Of a stretch of DNA of 64,000 nucleotides, positions 20,523-30,800 are shown one piece after another. The notes beneath the pieces were generated by a model that made no database searches, was not told where the DNA came from, and saw nothing but the letters and a program-made list of their open reading frames with translations. The position numbers and the translations under genes are program-made. How positions within the stretch are numbered: the stretch's first letter is position 1; every line of letters begins with the position of its first letter. This stretch comes from Linepithema humile (lineage: Eukaryota > Arthropoda > Insecta > Hymenoptera > Formicidae), in NCBI RefSeq assembly GCF_040581485.1, contig NC_090129.1, positions 10,526,501-10,590,500 of the forward strand. The letters are read 5' to 3'.

Positions 20523-21960
20523 CTCCGGGTTTTTTATCGTGGTTTTCCTTCCACTAGGACGGTTGTCGACCAGAACTATCGAGCCCGTCCTGCCCGGGTC
20601 TTTTTATAGAGGTTGTTCCACCTTCGTAGCCCGTGTATGCAACAGTGCATACACCGGCCCCCGGCCCCAAACTTGGGGTTACGGTATACTGCGACTTATG
20701 TACTGTGGGGTTGCGCAACTCGCTCACAGGGATCGTTCAGACCACACATTTTTACCGTCTCTGTGGTCATTCAGCCTTCGGCATGATACTTTCCACCTTG
20801 GCTTGAGACCCATCCCTGTCTTCTCGGACCCATACACACAAATCGGCGTGCACACCTCACGGACCCCCGAAAAAGCGACTGGCACGCTCGGCGCACGCCA
20901 CCGACCAGCCGGAGGGAGAACCCCCCCCCCCCCGCCCACCCGCCCGCATGAGGACCGACATGCGGCGGATCACGCGCAACGGCGTACACCAAAAGCGCGT
21001 TCCGTAAGGAATGCCGATCCGCAAGGAATACGGATCCCCCCGGGGAACGCGTCCCGGCGCAGCCGCCGCCCCCTCACCACTACATGCCAGTCCGCAAAGC
21101 AGACCACAGGCCCCCATCCAGGCGGGCGTGAATGAGGATGAATGAGTGTGTATGTGCAGAATGAATGTGAGAGTGCATGATGGTGAGTGAGTGTGTGTAT
21201 GTGTATGCAAGGCGGGAGGTGGCAGCCCACGCATCACCTCGATGCGCGGGTGCCCCCCGCCGATGCATGCGTGACCCCCGACTTCCGAGCATCTTCGCTA
21301 CAGCGAAGGCGCCCAGAAAGTACGGGGGCCAAGAATGTATGTGTGCGTGAGTGTGTGTATGAATAGATGCGAGGCACGGGGAGGGACGACCCCCGGCCGA
21401 GTACGCAGAGTCCGGGAACGACTGGGGAGGAGAGCTTACGCACCTCCCCCCCATTCACCTATGGTTTGATATCGGAGTTTTCCTTCTCCTAGGTCGACTG
21501 CCCGCCCAGGGCTCACGAGCTCGACCTACCCGGGTCTTTTTATAGAGGTTTTACCACCCTCGCGGCCCGTCCTAGCTAAGCTAGCACCGGCCCCCGGCCC
21601 CATTAACTGGGGTTACGGTGTGAGTCGTCACGCCCCCCCCCCCCACGTGCCATGGGGGGCCAACCGTTATGCCGGAACACCGGCGTGCTAACGAGGCTGG
21701 TCAGGCCCCGGATTTTTTCTCGAGGTTTACTCCTCTATCCCGGTGGAGTGAATAACACTCCTAACGGATCCAGGCATCCGGGCGATTGTAGTCAGGGCCG
21801 CCAACCTCTACCGGCTAACCGGGACAAGTCCCTTGAGGGGTAGCTGGACCCCCGTTCCCCCCTAAGGAGGAACTGTGCGCTCTTAGCACCGTGAAACGAC
21901 TCCAACGAGCTGTCCCACGGTGAGCCCCCTCACCACGACAAGGTGGCGCACAACGAGGAG
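20523..21960 (-). repeat. 5' region of the retroposon with repeated promoter-like modules
   Basis: A block of about 150-165 bp at 20,527-20,690 recurs, diverged, at 21,473-21,623. Both contain CCGGGTCTTTTTATAGAGG, then ACCGGCCCCCGGCCCC and GGGGTTACGGT. A third partial match lies near 21,703. The copies are about 940 bp apart. 21,120-21,370 between them is a GT/GA-rich low-complexity stretch (GTGAGTGAGTGTGTGTATG). Duplicated 5' modules are known as promoter monomers in some mammalian L1s; that role here is inference. Confidence 0.6.
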
Positions 21961-21974
21961 GGGCATTGTTACAT

Positions 21975-22271
21975 CTTCTAATCTAATCTAACCTAATATA
22001 ATTTTTCTCACTTTAGTAACATACAAATATAATTTATTAATTTTATTTTAAATTAGTTTCACATTAGCTTAAGTTATTATTTTACACGTATAAATTTTAC
22101 AATAAAATTTATTTAAATTACTTACTTGTAAATTATATTCGTGAAAAGCTGCATGTGCTCGCACATAACCATCACGATACACGTGTAACAGCATACAACG
22201 TACGTGACCGAATTCCCGCCGAACTAGTAATGCGCATTGCGCAGATTCTTCTTAAGTGCATGTTTTACAAC
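21975..22271. other. AT-rich flank of the retroposon
   Basis: Immediately right of the target duplication is a short run of CTAAT/CTAAC words, then AT-rich sequence with nothing recognisable. Confidence 0.4.
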
Positions 22272-22274
22272 TTA

Positions 22275-22412
22275 AAGCTATCACACAATGAAAAAATAAG
22301 GAATAAGAAATAAGAAATAAGCGAGTCGATCAATCATGATTGATCAACTCGCTTTTATTTCTTATTTCTTCTTTCTTATTTTTTATTCCTTATTTAATTT
22401 TTTATTGTGCGC
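22275..22412. mobile_element. Palindromic MITE, about 138 bp
   Basis: The sequence from CACAATGAAAAAATAAGG to TTAATTTTTTATTGTG is a near-complete hairpin. The centre GATCAATCATGATTGATC is flanked by GCGAGT / ACTCGC and then by complementary runs of RAATAAGAAATAAG. No ORF. Confidence 0.75.
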
Positions 22413-22529
22413 ATGATGGCCTTTAAAAATATATTGCAATAAATTTTGTGGTTTTTATTTTATAATTAATCTATAATTATACACCATTAAGAAGCAAAAA
22501 TAATTATACTATAAATTTATTTGGACGAC

Positions 22530-22672
22530 CTTAAGACGTTTTCAAAATGACGTCTTTAGCTGGTTTAAGAAATGACGTCTTATAAACGTCCATTATTAGT
22601 CGTCGACGTCATAGTCCAAAAATGACTAAAAATAAACGTCATTATGTCGTCTTCTGACGTCACCTTGCTACT
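22530..22672. repeat. ACGTC-rich degenerate repeat
   Basis: The word GACGTC, or ACGTC/GACGT, occurs about ten times in 140 bp (for example AAATGACGTCTT, GTCGTCGACGTCATAG, TTCTGACGTCACC). A similar AACGTCC/GACGTCT cluster occurs at 38,690-38,765 and 59,650-59,725. Probable MITE family remnants. Confidence 0.4.
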
Positions 22673-22689
22673 TGGGATCCTACATCTAT

Positions 22690-23428
22690 ATTTTTAAATA
22701 AATTTTGCATTGATTATTAACGGTAAATGTGCAAATGTGCATTTGCCAATTAGCTCGTATTTAATCATTTATGCATATATTGCACGCTGTTAATTATTTC
22801 TGACTACTGATTTTTTATACTGTGGAATAATAAATCGTAACAGATCGATATATAGTTATCAGCAAAAATTTGCCTGTAAATATCGGTAAACGATCGTAAG
22901 ATGTTAAGACTTCGTAAGATTGTAAGATCGTAAAACTTTAATCAGGGGAGAATGCTTATGGACAATCTTCGATAAAACGACCGCTGTGCACGTTGGCTGA
23001 GCCTAACGGGATAACTCGATAAACATTTGTCCATCATGATGACGGTGCCACTCCTAGTGGACTTTTGCATATGTGAAGCTGTGTGTCTTTTTTGCGTGTA
23101 ATGTATGCAACTTGCGTATTCTATATATCGCGCATATAATTAACCTGATCTGATTTTATGTGTATGAGATCAGATCCTTCGAACTAGTTATATCGTTAAT
23201 AAAATACCAAAAGCTAACAATATCTCTTTATAATATTTTCTTTATTTCTAAATATTTATTTATGCGTATTAAAATATGTTTCAAAGAAATAAAGAAAGCT
23301 CTTTGATCAAATAAAATAAAGAAATTTTATATAATTTTAATACATTGAAATTTAAAATATAATTATATAGAGAAAAAATACTTTACTAAAATATTTTTTT
23401 CTGAAAACAAGAGATATCTACTACCTAA
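22690..23428. other. Intergenic AT-rich DNA
   Basis: No gene or repeat recognised, apart from a short GTAAGAT-rich run near 22,893-22,930. Confidence 0.45.
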
Positions 23429-23444
23429 AAAATCTGAGAAAAAT

Positions 23445-23600
23445 ACATATAATGGAAAGGCTCATATAACTATCAAATGTAATATAATATAAGAGAATCA
23501 AGGGCCGTGGCAGATAGTGCGAACTTCTTACGACGACTCTTGATGCTCTTATATTATATTATATTTGATAGTTATCATATGAGCCTTCCATTATATGTAT
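23445..23600. repeat. Inverted repeat around a 45-bp spacer
   Basis: ACATATAATGGAAAGGCTCA...TAATATAATATAAGAG is mirrored by CTCTTATATTATATTA...TGAGCCTTCCATTATATGT. Arms are about 52 bp with few mismatches. The spacer end CTTGATGCTCTTATATTATA is repeated at 23,947-23,966, which suggests nested insertions between 23,430 and 23,985. Confidence 0.65.
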
Positions 23601-23654
23601 TTTAAATGACGCGTCTATCTGCTACAGAATTGTTTATTTCTTAATCCAGCGAGA

Positions 23655-23730
23655 GATAAATATTAGAAGCGTAGAGCTTCCGGCAAGCGGAAGACCCGGG
23701 TTCAAATTCCAGCTTCATCCACTCGCGCCC
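23655..23730 (+). other. tRNA-derived (SINE-like) segment with a Pol III B-box-like motif
   Basis: GGGTTCAAATTCC at about 23,698 matches the B-box consensus GGTTCRANYCC closely and is preceded by CTTCCGGCAAGCGGAAG, a hairpin in the anticodon-arm position. A complete cloverleaf (7-bp acceptor stem, paired T arm) cannot be built, so it is not called a tRNA gene. Confidence 0.4.
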
Positions 23731-23989
23731 TGATATTTTCTCTCTCTTCCTTTCCTTTCAATAATTCCTATTAGTACATTATGATTCTCCATATGTGAAA
23801 ACAATGTACTTAACTTTTTATACATTTTATGTATCTCTATCTGAGATCGGTGTACAATTTAACTGTCTCTAATTTAGACAAATTTATTTCCATAAGAAAA
23901 ATTAAAAATTTCGCACTAACTTCCTGCATCAAGAACGAAACGGCTCTTGATGCTCTTATATTATATTATAAATCTGAGAAAAATCCAAA

Positions 23990-25400
23990 ATAGCTATTTT
24001 TTTCTATTTAGCGAAATCGGGAAATCTCGAAAACTTTTATCGTGACTCAGGCAAATTTCTGCTGAAAATGCTTGGAGAATTTTATTTATATTTCACAATT
24101 GGTTAATTAGTTCTCTTCATTTTTCAATGCTTTTAAAAATTTTATTTTTTGAAACTTGTGTAAATCCTCATTTCTTTCTTCATAAATATGAGTCAGAAGA
24201 AGCTGATACAGTAAACGAATTCGTAAATTTGCATATAAAAGTAAAATAAATACTCTATTTTTTCCTGAAAATTTGATCTGAAAATACTGGGAAAATTAGG
24301 GAATTCTCGGGGAATTTTTTCCCAAAGTTTGATTATAGACATCTTGCAAAGCCATTTATTGCTCATGTAATATGAGCGGTAAATGTAAATATGTAAATAT
24401 ATGCAAATTGTAGCCAATAAACTCCAAAAAATTTCAAAAAATTTCAAAAATGTTGCAGTATATAGCGGTTAAAAATTGTTGTCGTATATTTCACGTGTGT
24501 AAATAAATATCTAAATATTTAAGCGAGAATATCGATTAATACCGAATACTAATATTGCTAACTGAACGCTAGAGTTTATTATCACCCATTTGCATTGTGG
24601 CAAAGATACTAAAACGCATGATTTAAGCTACAGCATGTTTTAAAACACGTTATTTATTGTTTTATATACCGGTTTATGATCAGGAAAAGCAATAAGAGTC
24701 TACGGATTTCTCAATCTCAGGTTCTAATAACTTATGATTGGCAGCAATTCTTGCGATTGTTATATATGGCAGCTGATACATGTCAGTCAATATCGATGAT
24801 GACATGATCATCGAGTTCCTCTAACATATGTGTATTGTCAAGACACATTCTTCAAATCATAAATTATTTCAAATTATATCATAAATCATCAAGACTGATC
24901 GCTAACAATATTTAATAAATTTATCATTATTTGAAATTGATAAAAAATTAGATTTTATTATCGTAAAAATTTATCATTATTCAAACATATTATCGGCTTT
25001 TATTTAAATATTATTTAGATATTTAATCAATCAGAAATCAAAGGTACCAATTATTGTTAATTGACAAATTATTTTCTTTGCATGCAATAATTAAATATAA
25101 AGATATAAGATTTTAATTTAAAAAAATTATTATTATGATAAACAAAACAATTATGTAACAAAACAATAAAATTTAATAATAAATGATAAAACATGAAAAA
25201 TTGATAGTTTCTTCCAAGCAAGTCCATTTGCAACAGATTGCAATCTTCTCATTCGAGAGAAATAAAACTCAATTAACCGTATCAAAAATTATCTTTAAAA
25301 ATTTGACTTACTTCCAGACGAGCAACTTATATACCAACATGCAAACACGATAGCTCAGTTACTAGCTTTTCAAGCACATCGACAAGTACATATTTTTCTC
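23990..25400. other. Intergenic AT-rich DNA
   Basis: AT-rich, no coding structure or clear repeat recognised. Confidence 0.45.
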
Positions 25401-27235
25401 ATTTTTGTTTATTCGATTATCGTTAATAAACTGGTTCGCACCGGCGACCGCCAAATGGAATGACATGAAACACTGATCTGTTGACTCTGTTTTACAAGTA
25501 AGAGATTACTCGAAATGCGCGATAAACGATTGTTACGTTGATTGATTATATGAAAGAAGCGATTTATATTAACGGCTTCCTGATATCGTTCTGTAACGCG
25601 CACGACGGTCCGTCGCGATATTAGCATATTGATCACGAACGTGTTCACTGATGCTCGGATCACCGCCTCGGGAGTCACAAACAAATCGTCGCGCCTGCCT
25701 GTTGCCTGATCAGAGAAACGTATATATATATTTGCGTTATAATCGAAACTGTTATAACTGTACTCCGGGTGTCAACGTGTACATTTTCTGATTGCGTAGC
25801 GGGCCATTTCACCAATTGCCCGCCGATCGTGTGCGAACCGGCGATACAGGAAACTGCGCATATCATGAAAATAAAGGACATGTTTATGTGCGATTATCCC
25901 CGCGGTCGCGGCATATATGCTATATCTAACTTCATAGAACACAGAATCGTCGTGGAATTTGCACTGCTTTTCAATCTGCACTGCATAGACAAGATTAGAA
26001 ATTCAAACAATAGTCAAAAATACATAGAATATCGTGGAATTTGCATTGTTTCCCAATCTATACAGCATAGAAATTATAAATTCAAATCAGATTCATCAGA
26101 ATTAATCCAGATTGCAAATTCTAATATAACACTTTTGCTTCAATCTCGATAAAAAAAAAATATATATATATTTTGCAATAAAAATTATGTTTGATTTAAA
26201 TTTAAAAGTTTATTTTATTTTGTCTCAAATAAAAAATTAAAATGGAAAAATCCACGAAATTGTAAATAACGCTAATAAATAAACATTTTAATAATATGTT
26301 AATAGAATCAAAAGCATTTTATCGTTCCACTTTACAGAAATTAAAATAATAATTTTTTGATGCTTTGCATGGCATATTCGAGTCACATAATTAATGTTAA
26401 TATGTGTGTCAATAATCTGTTTTGCTAGATCTGCGTTCTGAATCAAAGCGCGTCTGACATATTGATCTTTTTAATGAGATACTAACTGTATTTCGTGTCT
26501 CTCTATCTCAATCGCTATCATCTTTACAGAAATAAAATTGTTTTTTTATTTAAAATTATTAATAAATAAGAAATCAAGAAATAAGAAATCAAGAAATTTA
26601 TATTCACACGAAACATAGCAGGAGATTTGACTTAACAAATCATAAATTATTCATTTGCAGATAGATGTTAGCAAAAAACAATTAATCCCCAACAATTTTT
26701 AACCATCCATATTTAATTATCGCACTATCTCTCGTCATTAATCGATTATACGTTAATTTTACTATATTAAGTCTCAAAGTATTTCTTATCTCGTTAACGA
26801 CTAAGTATTTCATTTCTTCATTTTGTTTATATCATTCATATTCTATTAACATTCGAGATTATGTACATGCAGTAACCAAAGACACGCAAAAATACGAATT
26901 AACCCTGAACAAATCTTGTCTGTAGCACAAAGATCGCGACAGCAATTAGAACGGATGTCTCGTATTTACGAGAATCGATGGTGTGCGTTCTATTAACTTT
27001 TTCCCCTTCGATCTCGCCATTGTAAGACATCAACCGATAATCAAAGAAATTTCCTTAATTAATATCGACACACTTCCACCGTACACGGTTCACTGCGATT
27101 TCACAGCAATTCAACTTTCGCCTTGCAGGCGTTTCTTTGCACAAATTTACCGAAGCAATTCTCATGCAGCTAAACGACAACGATGACGGAATCGAGATGA
27201 ATGTTGTAATGATTCTCAATTGGATCAATTTATTC
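25401..27235. other. Intergenic DNA without a recognised gene
   Basis: Short open frames at 25,409-25,684 and 25,769-26,152 overlap on both strands and show no domain, signal peptide or splice context that I can recognise. The GC content around 25,430-25,920 is slightly higher, which may mark an unrecognised exon or promoter. The rest is AT-rich. Confidence 0.4.
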
Positions 27236-27347
27236 TAACGCTCGGCAGCGCTGGCCCAAGCGACTGCCGCATGCGCGGTAAGGAGAAAAAAGGAGGTGTA
27301 TATCACGAGAATCGGCCGAAAAGATGAAATAATTCCGAGCTCTGATA
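27236..27347. mobile_element. Right half of a hAT foldback element at the duplication edge
   Basis: Matches the right arm of the 9,219-9,627 family (CGCTCGGCAGCGCTGGCCC ... AATCGGCCGAAAAGATGAAA, ending CCGAGCTCTG). The right flank ATATATAATCATAC is shared with the copy at 47,115-47,275, so it is the same ancestral insertion. The left half is missing: the homology to copy B begins within the element. Confidence 0.75.
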
Positions 27348-27580
27348 TATAATCATACTCGGTTAGATCTGTTTTCATATACATATAATGAGATAGAATA
27401 TCTCATCTGATCATATACAGTTTAATAGCATTTTTATGTAGCCAACATCATCATATCTGATATTTAAAAATGATTTAAGAACGTGTTTTCTTAATTGCCG
27501 GTCTGATCGTTTTAATATTTTGAAAATTTTAAATTTAAATTAATTGCAGTTTACAGGGGGAGTATAAGTGGGGAAGATAT

Positions 27581-27620
27581 CATAAAACCGCGAGAATGCT
27601 TCAGTAGTCTCAGTTGATCT
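27581..27620 (+). promoter_or_regulatory. Core promoter of P450 copy A (weak TATA, initiator)
   Basis: CATAAAA at 27,581-27,587 and TCAGTT at 27,610-27,615 give an A+1 near 27,612, 31 bp from the box start: the standard TATA-to-initiator spacing in arthropods. The aligned copy B site is a consensus TATAAAA, so copy A has a T-to-C change at the first position. Predicted 5' UTR is about 190 nt. Confidence 0.5.
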
Positions 27621-27801
27621 TATAGATATTGTTATGTTGCTATGCGAAAAAATAATAAACTGTATCGTTTATTAAATCAATTTCAAACAATTCCTGATTA
27701 TTTAACTTTTTTAAATATTACATAACTCGTATTCAGAACATTCAGGACCAAGTCAGGAAGTAGAAAAAAAGTTAAGAAGATTTCAATTTATTCAACAAAA
27801 A

Positions 27802-30800
27802 ATGCTTATTACTTTAATGCTATTATGCATTTTTCTTATATTATTGTGCCATTATCTTATTCATCATGGAAGATTTGGGCAACTTATCGATCAAATACCA
27901 GGACCACCGGCATTCTTATTAATCGGCAATACTCTTATGTGGTGCTGCAGTTCATTAGGCAAGTAAAACTATGTACATTTACAAATTAATAAGTAGCATT
28001 TACAGAAAAGTATTTATTAGTAAAAGTATTTATTAATAAAATACAAAAATATCTATAATATTGATGATTTGACACAATACTTTAACGTTTACGGTAACAA
28101 TAACCCAGCAAACCATATAATGTTTCATATATGTATTTTTTTTATATATATGTATATATTTTTAAAAATATATACTATTATTAGATCTTCTATTACTGTA
28201 GTAATAACAAGATTTCGAATTATGAGTAGTTCAAAAATAATTTGAAATATATTGGCTTAATGTAATAAACTAATAACTATACTTATTGAATGATCGTTTG
28301 AGATCAATACATTACTTGCTTTAAAACATTTTCGAAAAATTTGGTCGCCATTAATAATTGCAGAAGGTAAATGCATCTCATCTCCAAATATTTTATAAAT
28401 ACCAATCAAAGTTGAATTACAAGGTAAATAAAAATGGTTTCGACGGAGTGATATTATTTTACTCGAAAGCGTAGAGTGTCATTCTTCAATAAATATCTTT
28501 TATTGCCACACTTTTATTGTTCTTAAGTATACAGCAATTATTATTTTTTTTTTTTTAATCTTGTAAATCCATTGTACTCTACATGATTTATTTCCATTTT
28601 ATTCCTATCATAATGAATAATTGGATAATTTTGTTTATTCTTAGACTTTTTCATATTGTTTTTCTTTATTTCTATTAACTATTTGTTCAAAAGGCCTGCC
28701 ACTAACTTTTAATGCTTTCTTTAACTGATATAAGTAATTTTCAAATTTAAAAGCTGAAAATGAATCAATTGTTCCAAACTGCTTAACGTCTGCACAAATA
28801 TGGAGCAAATTATGTACATTGTGTGATACGTATTGTTCGCCGTAATATATATATAAACCGTACTTTCCAACAAAATATTTCAAAATTGACTGAGCATAAT
28901 CAAGTAAATATGCAAATTGTTTATCAGATACAATTCTTATAGTTACGCATAGACAGATAAAATGTATGTAATATTTTTTAGGCAATACATCTTTCATTAT
29001 AGTGATTCCTGTGTATAATAAAAAAAGTTTAAATTTTGTTGCCTTTCAGCGATCTATGTCTAATAGATTTCTTGGGCGACGTGCGAATTCCTTTAGTATA
29101 AATAATTTTAATAAATTATTGCGCCGTTGAGCTTTTTCTAATAAAGCAGTACTTAATCGAATATTCAACTTTCCTTTAATCCAAAACTGAAGCAATCCTT
29201 TTGAAACACCAAGAAAAATAAGATGCATACAATCCAACGGTACACTTGAAACCATTCCAATATTAAGAGTTTCTATAATAGTTGGTTGAGTTTGATATTT
29301 TTCAATGTGATGTTCTTTATGTTGTCTGATTTTAAATGAATAATCTGTTCTTAATGTTGAATCAAGTTCTAGGAATACTACTCTATTATTTATAAAATCA
29401 CCTTCTTGAATACATTTGGTACAACTAAAGTACGCATTGTGACTTTTAATACCGCATACGAATGATTTTGCTGGCGCATCACATATGATAGCATTTAATT
29501 TAATAGAAATAATTCTTCCACCAACATCTAAACCGGAATCAAAAATAGTTTTTGCTTCTTCTACAAAAGGTTTTAAAAAAATATCGACATTATTGGGTTT
29601 AGTTGTGCCATGATAAATTCCGATTGCGAAGGGTTCTGTATAAAAATCCGCTACTATGGCACCCAATATAGGCCAGAATTGACTTCCTGAACTTTTTGAA
29701 ATAGATAAGCCATCAATATTAATGTTTATTTTGATCTCTGTAGGGTACGTATAAAAAAATATTTCAATGGAATGCTTTAAACTCTCCGCTAGTCCAAAGT
29801 GAACATATTTTCCACCATCAATGTCAATTATCTTTGAATATGTATTACGCGGGGTTCTCGTCAAATTTCTACAATCAGTTGGAACATAAAGACCATTTTT
29901 AAACAATATTTTTAACATATCATTGGCAGCGCTTTGACTGATATTATGTTTCGTTACCCAAGATCTTAAATCATCGTGTAAAGTATCGTTATTAAGTGAC
30001 AGTAAAGAATCAGAAGAATTATTATAAATTGAACTTTCATCACTTGAAGAGTCGAAATTGTTATCATTATAATCATTAAAATTATTATATTGATCAAAAT
30101 TATTATAATTATTTAAATTATAAACATTCGAAACATTATTGCTAGTGCTGGTACATTTTAATTTTTTACTCGATATGTCAATATTTTGTGAATCACAGGT
30201 ATTTAATAATTAGTTTTCACGCAACACTATCCTTCTTTTCTGGCGGTATGAGACATCACAAAAGTCTTTACGTGACATATTATAAAGTAATTAATAACCG
30301 TTATCAGGTAAAAAAATTATTTTTATAAATTATGCATCAGATATTTTTTGATATGTAGTTTTTTGAAAGATTTTAAAGACAAGTAATATCTAGTGTAAAA
30401 ATTTTAAATGTAAAAATAAAAATACCCGATAAACTTTTTTTATTTATATCTTCTAAATATTACAATTAATACTTGAAGTGTGTATTTTAAAATAAGTCTA
30501 TCAATATTGAATAATCTGTCAAATTGAATAAAAAATTATTCTTATTGCGAAATTCTCTAACGCGTTATCAAAAATTTTCAGCATTGCTGAATACAATATA
30601 TATTAAAAGATAACTGCAATATTTCATTTAAAATGTATAATTATACCAATTTATCCAACGAACACTTATTGTTACATTGTCACGACATGCAGTGGGACGA
30701 AGCCCCAGTGTGCGACATTGCCATGTATTTAACGAAATGATATAAATAAAGTATTATATTTATAAAAGTAATAATATATATTGTTCTATAATATATTATC

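Larger units (their letters stand above)
16531..21960 (-). mobile_element. GC-rich non-LTR retroposon, full-length insertion, Gag-like ORF but no visible reverse transcriptase
   Basis: A 5.43-kb GC-rich island in AT-rich DNA. It is flanked by a perfect 14-bp duplication GGGCATTGTTACAT (16,517-16,530 and 21,961-21,974). On the plus strand its left end is a run of 16 T (16,531-16,546), that is, a 3' poly(A) tail on the minus strand, so it inserted by target-primed reverse transcription in minus orientation. In that orientation there is a 1.44-kb 5' region with repeated modules, a 344-aa zinc-knuckle ORF (20,522-19,488), further short frames to about 18,087, and 1.5 kb of imperfect tandem GC-rich sequence. 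I looked for endonuclease and reverse-transcriptase motifs (such as Y/F-A-D-D) on the minus strand and found none. The zinc knuckles resemble ORF1 proteins of the R1/TRAS/SART group. Confidence 0.78.

Noticed and set aside
21975..22000. Run of CTAAT/CTAAC words next to the retroposon, resembling the insect telomere repeat (TTAGG)n
   Set aside because: Only about four degenerate units, and the 14-bp target duplication is not telomeric, so telomere targeting is not supported.
23655..23730. tRNA gene
   Set aside because: A B-box-like motif is present but the T stem does not pair and there is no acceptor stem.
25409..26152. Possible coding genes (91-aa and 127-aa frames)
   Set aside because: Overlapping frames on both strands, no domain, signal or splice context; composition fits chance ORFs.
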